Source of the DNA: CBDATA01 sp965202845
Lineage (GTDB): Bacteria; Acidobacteriota; Vicinamibacteria; Marinacidobacterales; Marinacidobacteraceae
Reading direction: 5' to 3'
Length of the DNA: 64,000 nucleotides
Assembly (NCBI GenBank): GCA_965202845.1
Contig: OZ241856.1
Coordinates: 2,790,001 to 2,854,000, forward strand
Every line of letters begins with the position of its first letter. Position 1 is the first letter of the stretch. Shown piece by piece: positions 35,939 through 43,293 of this stretch. The notes under the pieces were generated by a model. It ran no database searches and was not told where the DNA came from. It was given only the letters and a program-made list of their open reading frames with translations. The position numbers and the translations under genes are program-made.

Positions 35939-37685
35939 GCCGGTTGAGCTCCTGCACCCGGGCCAGGTCGGCGCCCGCCGCGTCCCGGCGATCCCGCCCG
36001 ACGCCGGCCAACAGGATCGCCCGCAGGCAGTCCTCCGGCCGCTGCTGCTCGGTGTTCAGCGGGACGTCCGCGGTCCGCGCCGCTTCCAGCAGCTGCGTCG
36101 CCGTCGGATCCCAATCGGCGTCCTCCCCTCCGAAGAGGTCGGCGGCGCCCCGGTCGGCGGCGTCCTTCATCACGGTCAGGATGTCGCTGGCGACAAAACC
36201 GAGCAGGTCCTGGGCGCACGCCTGCCTAAGGAGTGCGGCCACTTCCCGCGGGCGCTCCATCCCCCAGCGAATCAGATCCCGCTCCGCCGGGGTGATCGCC
36301 GCCGCCTTCGTTGTTTCCTCTTCCTCGTCGGGGATTTCCTCGAATCCCTTCCAGGGATTCTCCTGGTCGTCGGAGGAGGGGCGGTCGGCGGGCGGCGGCG
36401 CCGGTTCGGCCCGCTTTCGTTCGAGGATGCCCGCCATCTCCTCCCGGGCGGACGCCGCCGAGAAGCCGGCGGCCCGCGCCGCCTGGTCCAGCCAGGCCTC
36501 CCGTTCGAGCGGCGACGGCCAGCAGGCCAGGATTTCGAGCGTCTCCCGGAAACGCGCCGCCCGCTCGCCGCCGTCGCTCCCGCCGTTCTTCCCGGCGAGG
36601 AACTCCACGAAGCCGGGCGCCTCGGACAGGACCCGGCGGAATGCCTCGCCCCCCTCCTCCCGGATGAAGTCGTCCGGATCCCGCCCGCTTCCCAGCGATG
36701 CGACCCGCACCCGCAGCTGGTTCCGGAGCAGGATCGGGAGGCTGCGGAGCGCCGCCCGCTGGCCGCCGGCGTCGGCGTCGAAACACAGGACGACCTCCCG
36801 GGCGTGCGTCTTGAGAAGCTGCGCGTGTTCGGGGGTGAAGGCGGTTCCGCAGACGGCGACCGCCTGGGGGACGCCGGCCCGCCAGGCCGCCACGCAGTCG
36901 AAGTAGCCCTCCAGCAGAACCGCCGACCGCTCCCGGCGGATGGCCGGCTTGGCGCGGTGCAGGCCGTAGAGCACCGTCTTCTTGCGGTAGATCGGGCTGT
37001 CCGGGCTGTTGACGTACTTGGGTTCGCTCCCGTCGAGGCTCCGCCCGGCGAATCCGGCGACCTGCCCGTTCGCGTCGAAAATCGGGATGATGAGCCGGTT
37101 GCGGAAGAAGTCGAAGAAGGCGCCGGGGCGGTCGGCGGCCTCGCGCACCAGGCCGGTCTCCAGCAGGATCTTCCGGGGCGATCCCTTCCGCTCCAGCGCC
37201 TCGCGCAGGGTCGTCCCGGCCGGCGCGAATCCGAAGCCGTACTCCCCGAAGTCCTCGCGCGGAACGCCGCGCTTCTTCGCCAGGTAGTCGCGGGCGCGGC
37301 GTCCGCCATCCGCCCGAAGCGCCGCCTGGTAGTGGTCGAGCGCGTCGCGGGCGGCCTTCCGCAGCGCCTCCCACCGGGCCGCCCGCTCCGGGTTCCGCTC
37401 CGGGATCGGGATCCCGGCCCGTCGCGCCAGCAGATGCAGCGCGTCCCGGAACGGGAGTCCGTCCCGCTCGCCGAGAAACCGGAAGACATCCCCTCCGGCC
37501 TTGCACCCGAAGCAGTAGTAGCTCTGCCGGCTCGCATCCACATGGAAGGACGGCGTCTTCTCCTGATGGAACGGGCACAGTCCCACGTAGCGCCCGCTTC
37601 CGGCAGGCCGGAGCGCCACCCGCTCGCCGATGACGTCGACGATGGGGGAAGCCTCCCGCACCTGATCCCGGAAGCGCGTATCCAC
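35877..37685 (-). CDS. dnaG: DNA primase DnaG
   Basis: 602-residue primase making RNA primers for replication. The N-terminal zinc finger (CPFHQEKTPSF...CFGC) is followed by the RNA polymerase domain with Toprim signatures VLLEGYFDCVAAWRAG and VVLCFDADAGGQRA, then a helicase-binding C-terminal region ending in a predicted helix. The start is GTG with no obvious ribosome site, only 22 bp from the divergent larB start. Its 3' end is duplicated downstream. Confidence 0.95.
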   Translation of the reverse strand: MDTRFRDQVREASPIVDVIGERVALRPAGSGRYVGLCPFHQEKTPSFHVDASRQSYYCFGCKAGGDVFRFLGERDGLPFRDALHLLARRAGIPIPERNPERAARWEALRKAARDALDHYQAALRADGGRRARDYLAKKRGVPREDFGEYGFGFAPAGTTLREALERKGSPRKILLETGLVREAADRPGAFFDFFRNRLIIPIFDANGQVAGFAGRSLDGSEPKYVNSPDSPIYRKKTVLYGLHRAKPAIRRERSAVLLEGYFDCVAAWRAGVPQAVAVCGTAFTPEHAQLLKTHAREVVLCFDADAGGQRAALRSLPILLRNQLRVRVASLGSGRDPDDFIREEGGEAFRRVLSEAPGFVEFLAGKNGGSDGGERAARFRETLEILACWPSPLEREAWLDQAARAAGFSAASAREEMAGILERKRAEPAPPPADRPSSDDQENPWKGFEEIPDEEEETTKAAAITPAERDLIRWGMERPREVAALLRQACAQDLLGFVASDILTVMKDAADRGAADLFGGEDADWDPTATQLLEAARTADVPLNTEQQRPEDCLRAILLAGVGRDRRDAAGADLARVQELNRRLDQLRRGEEPFSERRAGNP

Positions 37686-37707
37686 CCGGCGAGCATAATC
37701 CGCGGCA

Positions 37708-38514
37708 GTGCGTGACGAACAGCTGGAGGCGCTTCTCCGCCAGGTGGCCCAGGGGGACGTCGCCCCGGAGGAGGCGGCCCGGGAACTGGCGTTTCCGTTC
37801 GAGAGGCTGTCGGAGCGGGAGGAGGCCCCCCCGTTCGCCCGGCTGGATCACGCCCGGGAGCGCCGCCGGGGGTTCCCGGAGGTGGTGCTGGGCGCCGGCA
37901 AGTCCGCCGATCAGGTGCTCGCCATCGCCCGCGCCCTCTCCCGGCGGGCGTCCCGGACGCTGATCACCCGCATCGACGAGGAGGCGGCGGAACAGGTCTG
38001 CCGCGCCATCCCCGGCGCGGTCCACCACCGGACGGCGCGGCTGGTTCTGCTGTCCCCGAAGCCGCCCAAGCCGCTCCACGCGGTCATCGGGGTGGTGTCC
38101 GCCGGGACATCGGACATTCCGGTCGCGGAGGAGGCTGCGCTCACCGCCGAGGCGATGGGGGCGTCGGTCGAACGCATCTTCGACGTGGGGGTGGCGGGCA
38201 TCCACCGGCTGCTGGCGGAGGCGCCGCGGCTCGCCGGATTCCACGCGCTGGTGGCGGTGGCCGGGATGGAGGCGGCGCTCGCGCCGGTGGTCGCCGGGCT
38301 GGTCCCCTGTCCGGTGGTCGCGGTCCCGACTTCGGTCGGCTACGGCGCCTCCTACGGCGGGCTGGCGGCGCTGCTGGCGCTCCTCAACAGCTGCGCTCCC
38401 GGGGTCACTGTGGTCAATGTGGACAACGGCTTCGGCGCCGGATACGCCGCCGCGCTCGCCGTCGCGCACCTGCGGCGGCTGGAGGGCTCACCGGACGAGG
38501 GAACGGATCGCTGA
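37708..38514 (+). CDS. larB: Nickel pincer cofactor biosynthesis protein LarB
   Basis: 268-residue protein of the LarB family, PurE-like (AIR carboxylase fold). LarB carboxylates and hydrolyses nicotinic acid adenine dinucleotide in making the nickel-pincer nucleotide used by lactate racemase and related enzymes. Diagnostic blocks are FPEVVLGAGKSADQV, GVVSAGTSDIPVAEEA, DVGVAGIHRLL and VPTSVGYGASYGGLAALLALLNSCAPGVTVVNVDNGFGAG-type residues. LarC and LarE are not nearby. The GTG start lies 22 bp from dnaG on the opposite strand. The 3' end overlaps the convergent DUF72 gene by 27 bp. Confidence 0.9.
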   Translation: MRDEQLEALLRQVAQGDVAPEEAARELAFPFERLSEREEAPPFARLDHARERRRGFPEVVLGAGKSADQVLAIARALSRRASRTLITRIDEEAAEQVCRAIPGAVHHRTARLVLLSPKPPKPLHAVIGVVSAGTSDIPVAEEAALTAEAMGASVERIFDVGVAGIHRLLAEAPRLAGFHALVAVAGMEAALAPVVAGLVPCPVVAVPTSVGYGASYGGLAALLALLNSCAPGVTVVNVDNGFGAGYAAALAVAHLRRLEGSPDEGTDR

Positions 38515-39195
38515 GACCGCCCCGGGCGCGAGGCCGGGGCCGTCGTGCTTCACATAGAGATAGAGCGCCTGGAAGCGCCCGGCGGCTTCGGCCAGCGCCT
38601 GGCCGATGGCGTCCCGCTCCTCCTCCCGGTAGGGCGGGTCGCGGCGGAGCCGGACGTAGCCGAAGGAGGCGGTCGCCGGAATCCGGAATCCGGTCCCGAT
38701 GTCGCGGGGCGCGGCCGCAAGCGCCGCCCCGGCCTCCCGGCAGCGTTCCTCCACCGGGGCGGCCCTCCACGAATCGTGCCGGAATTCGAGGGCGAACCGC
38801 CCGCCGGCGGGCAGGTCGGCGAGGAACCGGTCGAGCAGGCCGTCGTCGCGGCGAAGCCAGGGCGGGCACTGGAAGAGCACCGGTCCCAGGCGCTCGCCGA
38901 GCGGCGCGAGGGCTTCGAGGAAGGACCGCGTTTGCTCCCCCGCGTCCCGCAGCCGGGCGCGGTGGGTGATGCCCTGGTGCGCCTTGACCGCGAAGCGGAA
39001 GCCGGGGGGAACCGCCGCCGCCCACGACGCGACCACCGCCTGCTGCGGGAAGCGCCGGAAGGTGTGGTTGATCTCGACGCTGTTGAAGACGCCGCCGTAG
39101 TGGGACAAGAAGTCGGAAGGCCGGGTTCCCTTCGGGTAGAACCGCCCCACCCACTCGCGGAAGCCGTAGCCGGACGTCCCGGCGAACAGGATCAA
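38488..39195 (-). CDS. DUF72 (YecE-like) TIM-barrel protein
   Basis: 235-residue DUF72 family protein of unknown biochemical role. Family motifs are LFAGTSGYGFREWVGRFYP, VEINHTFRRFP, FRFAVKAHQGITH, GPVLFQCPPWL, FALEFRHDSW and LYLYVKHDGPG. Start is a TTG overlapping the stop of the upstream zinc-ribbon gene (TTGA). The open frame runs much further upstream, but family homology begins here. Confidence 0.88.
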   Translation of the reverse strand: MILFAGTSGYGFREWVGRFYPKGTRPSDFLSHYGGVFNSVEINHTFRRFPQQAVVASWAAAVPPGFRFAVKAHQGITHRARLRDAGEQTRSFLEALAPLGERLGPVLFQCPPWLRRDDGLLDRFLADLPAGGRFALEFRHDSWRAAPVEERCREAGAALAAAPRDIGTGFRIPATASFGYVRLRRDPPYREEERDAIGQALAEAAGRFQALYLYVKHDGPGLAPGAVSAIRSLVR

Positions 39196-39641
39196 CTGTC
39201 GCCGAACAGGTTTTGGAAGGCGGCGCGCGCGTCCCGGGAGGAGTCCAGCTGGCGGCCGGTGGTGTCCAGGACTTCGCGGGGGCGGAAGTGGATGCATTCG
39301 TTTCCGGCCCACTTGTCGGCGATGCGCTCCGGGATGTCGGCGCGGCACTCGAAGCGCTCCCGGGGGTCGAACAGCGCGCAGTGGCGGCAGGAGCGGATCG
39401 GGCTTCCGCAGCGTTCGCAGGCCGAACCCACCACGATGGGCGTTTCGCTGGTGGGCCACTGGTGGCCGCAGCGGCCGCAGCGGGTCACCACCGCGGCCCG
39501 CCGCTCTCCGGCGAGGCGCAGGGTGCGAACCTGATCGCGGTTCCCCAGGTCGGTGAGCCGCTCGTCGAGTTCGCGGCGGATGCGGAGTTCTTCGGCGGAG
39601 TCGCGCCGCCTCGGGCGTCCGCCCTTTCTTCGGTACTTCAT
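39192..39641 (-). CDS. Zinc-ribbon protein, uncharacterised
   Basis: 149-residue basic protein with several Cys pairs (CGRC, CERC, CRHC) and a following segment LFDPRERFECRADIPERIADK with a further Cys in NECIHF. This second part recalls a small motif found in hypothetical proteins of Acidobacteriota. It probably binds two metal ions. No function is known. AGGAG sits only 2 bases before the ATG. It is translationally linked to the DUF72 gene (TTGA overlap). Confidence 0.72.
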   Translation of the reverse strand: MKYRRKGGRPRRRDSAEELRIRRELDERLTDLGNRDQVRTLRLAGERRAAVVTRCGRCGHQWPTSETPIVVGSACERCGSPIRSCRHCALFDPRERFECRADIPERIADKWAGNECIHFRPREVLDTTGRQLDSSRDARAAFQNLFGDS

Positions 39642-39707
39642 GGCTCCTGTGGGGGGGAGGGAGACCGGCCCCGAAATCCCCTCTTCCTTCCATCCCGTTC
39701 CCGCAAA

Positions 39708-40529
39708 TTAGCACGGGGACGGCGGCTGGCAGGTCGGGCAGTGGAAGGAGCTCCGGCCGGCCAGCACCGAGCGGCGGATCGGCCGGCGGCAGACCGGGCA
39801 GGGTTCGCCCGCGCGTCCGTATGCCCGGAACCGGGTTGCGCCGGCCTTCCGGCCCTCGCTGATGTAGCGGATTTCCCCGCCTTCCCGGCGGAGGTCCCGG
39901 AGGGTGCGCCGCAGGGTGGCGCGCACCGCCCGGCGCAGGCGGGCCGCCTCGTCGGGGGCGAGCGACGAAGCCGGTCGGCCGGGGTGGATCCCCGCCCGGA
40001 AGAGCGATTCGGTCGCCTGGATGTTGCCGATTCCGGCGATCCGGTCCTGGTCCATCAGAAGCGCCTTCACCGGTCGGTCGGTCGCCTCCAGCAGCGCGGC
40101 GAACCGGCGGGCGGTGCATTCTCGGCCCAGCGGTTCCGGCCCCAGGCGCGCCAGCCGGGCGGCGTCCTCCGGCAGCAGCAGCGAAAGAAACCCGAAGCGC
40201 CTCGGATCCAGGAAGAGGAGGCGGTTGGCGCCGGCGGTCAGGACGGCGCGGGTCGTCTTCGGCGCGTCGCCCCCGGTCCGCCGCCACTTCCCGGTCATGC
40301 CCAGGTGGTTCAGCAGCGAACCGCCGCCCCGGTCGAGATCGAAGCGCAGGAACTTGCCGCGGCGCCGCACCCCGACGACCTTGCGGGACACCGCGATCGC
40401 CCGGATGTCCGCCTCCCGCTGCCCCCGCCGGGCGCGCGCGTCGGGAATCCGGAGGTCCCGGATGCGCTGGCCGACGAGCCAGTCGGCGAGTCGTTCCCGG
40501 GCGTGTTCCACTTCGGGGAGTTCGGGCAC
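39708..40529 (-). CDS. mutM: Formamidopyrimidine-DNA glycosylase MutM/Fpg
   Basis: 273-residue base-excision repair glycosylase/AP lyase for oxidised purines. Start is GTG 40529, because mature Fpg must begin with the catalytic Pro: the next residues are PELPEVEHAR. Also visible are LNHLGMTGKW, MDQDRIAGIGNIQATESLF with the helix-two-turn-helix, and the C-terminal zinc finger CPVC...CPTC. The frame is open further upstream but that part is not homologous. It is divergent from the sulfite-oxidase-like gene. Confidence 0.94.
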   Translation of the reverse strand: MPELPEVEHARERLADWLVGQRIRDLRIPDARARRGQREADIRAIAVSRKVVGVRRRGKFLRFDLDRGGGSLLNHLGMTGKWRRTGGDAPKTTRAVLTAGANRLLFLDPRRFGFLSLLLPEDAARLARLGPEPLGRECTARRFAALLEATDRPVKALLMDQDRIAGIGNIQATESLFRAGIHPGRPASSLAPDEAARLRRAVRATLRRTLRDLRREGGEIRYISEGRKAGATRFRAYGRAGEPCPVCRRPIRRSVLAGRSSFHCPTCQPPSPC

Positions 40530-40584
40530 GACGGGAAAGAATCGGGAGGAGTTGGTAGAGTCCGCCGGAAGGATGCCCCAAGCC

Positions 40585-41742
40585 ATGCCCATTCCCATCA
40601 CGACCACCCGCCGGGAGACCCTCCGGATGCTCTCCGCCCTGGCCGCGGCCGCCGCGCTTCCCGGGGGAGCGTTCGCCCGCAGCGCGGCGCAGAACGAAAC
40701 GGTGATTCCGTTCACCGACATCCCCGACGATTTCTCCACGATGCGGGGGGAGATTCCGTTCCGGCTCGACCTGCGCGAACTGCGGAATTTCATCACCCCG
40801 AACGAGGAGTTCTTCTCGGTGGCCCACTACGACCGCCCGGAGATCAAGGCCGCCGACTGGTCCCTCCGGCTGGACGGCCTGGTGGAGCGCCCGGCGTCCT
40901 GGACCCTGGACGAGCTCCGGGCGATGCCCCGGGAGGAGCGGATGGTCACCTTCGAGTGTTCGGGAAACCAGGGCATCCGCCACCACGGGATGGTGGGGAA
41001 CGCGGTCTGGGCGGGAACGCCGCTCGCGCCGTTGCTGGAGGCGGCGGGACCGCATCCGACGGTGATCGAATCGGTGTTCTGGGCCGCCGACTCCGGCGTC
41101 GAGACGATCCGCAACAACGAATACCCGCAGCGCTTCGCCCGTTCCATGTCGCTGGCCGACGCCATGCGGTCGGACGCCCTTCTCGCCTGGGAGATGAACG
41201 GCGAGCCGCTTCCCGCCAAGAACGGATTTCCGCTGCGCCTGATCGTGCCCGGCTGGTACGGCATCGGGCATGTGAAGTGGCTCACCCGGATCCAGCTCGC
41301 CGACCGCCGGCTGATGAACCGGTTCATGGGCCGCGACTACGTGACCATCATCGGCGAGGAGCATGACGGGGAGACGGTCTGGTTCGAGCGCTCGGTGACC
41401 ACCCAGCGGATCAAGTCGGTCATCGCCCGGGTGACCGAAACCGCTTCCGGCGGAACGCGGGTCTTCGGCGTCGCCTGGAACGACGGGACTCCGCTCCGCG
41501 AAGTCCGGGTTCAGGTTGACGGCGGAGAGTGGATGCCGGCGGAGCTCGACCGGACCGGCGATCGCTGGGCCTGGACGTTCTGGAATCTGGAGACCGGCGC
41601 GCTCGGCCCCGGGGAACACCGTCTGGTCTCGAACGCGGTGGACGAAATGGGCCGCGAGCAGCCTGCCGATCTCAGCCTCAAGAAGACCTATTGGGAGGAC
41701 AACGCCCAGTTCGTCCGCACCGTGATGGTGGCGGCCGGGTAG
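40585..41742 (+). CDS. Tat-exported sulfite-oxidase-like molybdopterin enzyme
   Basis: 385-residue periplasmic oxidoreductase of the sulfite oxidase superfamily. A twin-arginine signal (TTRRETLRMLSALAAAAALPGGAFA) opens the protein. The molybdopterin domain has the Mo-ligand Cys in FECSGNQGIRHHG, and GWYGIGHVKWL matches the family. The C-terminal Ig-like dimerisation domain follows (VFGVAWNDGTPLREV). No haem or partner cytochrome is encoded next to it. An in-frame ATG at 40573 is an alternative start with GGAAGG touching it. Substrate is not determined. Confidence 0.88.
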   Translation: MPIPITTTRRETLRMLSALAAAAALPGGAFARSAAQNETVIPFTDIPDDFSTMRGEIPFRLDLRELRNFITPNEEFFSVAHYDRPEIKAADWSLRLDGLVERPASWTLDELRAMPREERMVTFECSGNQGIRHHGMVGNAVWAGTPLAPLLEAAGPHPTVIESVFWAADSGVETIRNNEYPQRFARSMSLADAMRSDALLAWEMNGEPLPAKNGFPLRLIVPGWYGIGHVKWLTRIQLADRRLMNRFMGRDYVTIIGEEHDGETVWFERSVTTQRIKSVIARVTETASGGTRVFGVAWNDGTPLREVRVQVDGGEWMPAELDRTGDRWAWTFWNLETGALGPGEHRLVSNAVDEMGREQPADLSLKKTYWEDNAQFVRTVMVAAG

Positions 41743-41762
41743 GTGTCGTCGCTGCGGGCGCG

Positions 41763-42944
41763 ATGCGGCGTCGCCGGTTTCTGAACGCGGTCGCTGGCGG
41801 CGTCGCGGCGGCGTCCGGCTATCGCGGGGTGGATGCGGCCGGGAGGCGGAACGCGCGGATCGGCGTGGTGGGCGGGGGCGTCATCGGATGCTCGATCGCG
41901 CTCCACCTGGCCCGGCGGGGCGCCCAGGTCACCGTCTTCGAGCGAACGGGACCGGCGGCCGGCGCCACCGGCAATTCCTTCGCGTGGATGAACGCAAACT
42001 TCTCCAAGCGGCCCCGCTCCTACCACGAGCTGAACTGGCGGGGGATGCAGGGGTGGCGGCGGCTCGAGGCCGAGCTGGGGGGCGCCCTCGAAGTGACCTG
42101 GGGCGGGAGCCTGGAATACCGGGTCGACGCCGACCGCGCCCGGCTGCTTCGAGAGCAGCTGGCGCGCGTCCAGCGCTGGGGGTATCCGATCCACCAGGTC
42201 GATGCGGACGAGTTCGGGGATCTCGAGCCAGGGCTGACCCCGGAGGCGCCGGTGCTCGGCGCCGTCTGGGCGCGGGCCGAGGGCTCCATCGAGCCGCGCG
42301 CGGCGACCCGGGCGCTCTGGGCGGCGGCCGAAGCGGCCGGGGCGCAGCTCCGGATCGCCGAAGTCGCCGGTCTGGACATCGGATTCGGCGCGCTGCGCGG
42401 CGTGCGGACCGCGGCCGGCGATGCGCATCCCCTGGACGCGCTGGTGCTGGCGGCGGGCGTCCAGGCGCCGGTGCTGGCGCGCCAGGCCGGAGTCCGGATT
42501 CCGCTCGTCGAGTCTCCCGGCATCCTGGCCCATTCGAAGCCCGTCGCCGGAAAGTCCGTCGTCAACCGGATCGTGCTCGCCCCGAACACCCATGTGAAGC
42601 AGACGGCCGGAGGCCGGGTGGTGGCCGGAGTCGGATTCGCCGGCGCCGGCTCCACCGACCATTCCCGCGCGGTGGGCGAGGCGATTTTCGAGGAGACGGC
42701 GAAGGTTCTCCCGGCGGCCAGCGCGCTGGAAGTGGACGAGGTCACGCTGGGGCATCGGGTGCTCCCGGAGGACGGACATCCCATCGTCGGGTTCCACCCG
42801 GCGGCGCCGGGGATCTACTTCGCCTCGATGCACAGCGGCGTCACCCTGGCGCCGGTGATTGGACGGTTCGCGGCCGCGGAGATTCTGGACGACGTCAAGG
42901 TCTCGCTGCTCGCCGACTTCCGTCCCGATCGATTCAGCGAATGA
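41763..42944 (+). CDS. FAD-dependent amino-acid-oxidase-like protein with Tat-like N-terminus
   Basis: 393-residue DAO-family flavoprotein related to DadA and glycine oxidases. The N-terminus (MRRRRFLNAVAGGVAAASG) looks like a twin-arginine export signal. The dinucleotide-binding motif is IGVVGGGVIGCSIALHLARRGAQVTVFE, followed by GATGNSFAWMN, and the C-terminal flavin site is HRVLPEDGHPIVGF. It starts 20 bp after the sulfite-oxidase-like gene and is probably co-transcribed. Substrate is unknown. Confidence 0.85.
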   Translation: MRRRRFLNAVAGGVAAASGYRGVDAAGRRNARIGVVGGGVIGCSIALHLARRGAQVTVFERTGPAAGATGNSFAWMNANFSKRPRSYHELNWRGMQGWRRLEAELGGALEVTWGGSLEYRVDADRARLLREQLARVQRWGYPIHQVDADEFGDLEPGLTPEAPVLGAVWARAEGSIEPRAATRALWAAAEAAGAQLRIAEVAGLDIGFGALRGVRTAAGDAHPLDALVLAAGVQAPVLARQAGVRIPLVESPGILAHSKPVAGKSVVNRIVLAPNTHVKQTAGGRVVAGVGFAGAGSTDHSRAVGEAIFEETAKVLPAASALEVDEVTLGHRVLPEDGHPIVGFHPAAPGIYFASMHSGVTLAPVIGRFAAAEILDDVKVSLLADFRPDRFSE

Positions 42945-42949
42945 AATGC

Positions 42950-42975
42950 CCGGACGGAACGCCGTCCGGTTCCTC
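42950..42975 (+). terminator. Hairpin after FAD oxidoreductase gene
   Basis: A perfect 8-bp stem CCGGACGG / CCGTCCGG with loop AACG starts 6 bases after the stop codon. It is followed by a pyrimidine-rich TTCCTCCTCC rather than a clean T-run, so termination strength is uncertain. Confidence 0.5.
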
Positions 42976-43052
42976 CTCCCCCGTTCGGGCCGCCGCTGTT
43001 GGGGATGGGTGGGTCTCTTGCGACGGCCCCCGACCGAAGCCGGACACCGGGC

Positions 43053-43090
43053 GTAAGGAGGTGAACTTCCCGATGCAAGGGGGACTGTAG
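43053..43090 (+). other. Perfect Shine-Dalgarno followed by a five-codon ORF
   Basis: TAAGGAGGTGA, a full complement of the 16S rRNA 3' end, precedes ATG CAA GGG GGA CTG TAG by 8 bases. It lies about 210 bp before the lipoprotein gene, upstream of that gene's best promoter candidate. It may be a leader peptide, a relic of a lost gene's translation start, or chance. I see no recognised RNA family in 42976-43180, and no other gene. Confidence 0.3.
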
Positions 43091-43185
43091 CACATCGCAG
43101 TCGGCGGGGGAAGCCCCAAAATGCGTTTTCGGCGCGAATTTCCGCCCGGCAAGCCCGAATTCGCTGTTTTGCGCTTCTTTTTTTG

Positions 43186-43215
43186 TTGACTCGGCGGAAA
43201 TTCTTCGGGTACGCT
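43186..43215 (+). promoter_or_regulatory. Candidate sigma-70 promoter for the poly-C lipoprotein gene
   Basis: TTGACT (43186-43191) and TACGCT (43210-43215) are separated by 18 bp, in an A+T-rich patch after a T-run. The position, about 80 bp before the ATG at 43294, is sensible. Confidence 0.45.
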
Positions 43216-43293
43216 CCGCGCCTGCGAGACCCGAGGCGGTTGGCCAGCTCGCTGGCCGCTGCTGTTTTTTTACACCCTCCCTGGAGGCAGGAC

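Noticed and set aside
38488..41619. One 1043-codon minus-strand frame covering four genes
   Set aside because: Only its last 235 codons are real (DUF72); the upstream part is antisense to the sulfite-oxidase-like gene and out of frame with mutM and the zinc-ribbon gene.
43040..43095. Antisense 16S rRNA 3' end or rRNA fragment
   Set aside because: Only the 11-base anti-Shine-Dalgarno complement matches; no surrounding rRNA sequence is present.
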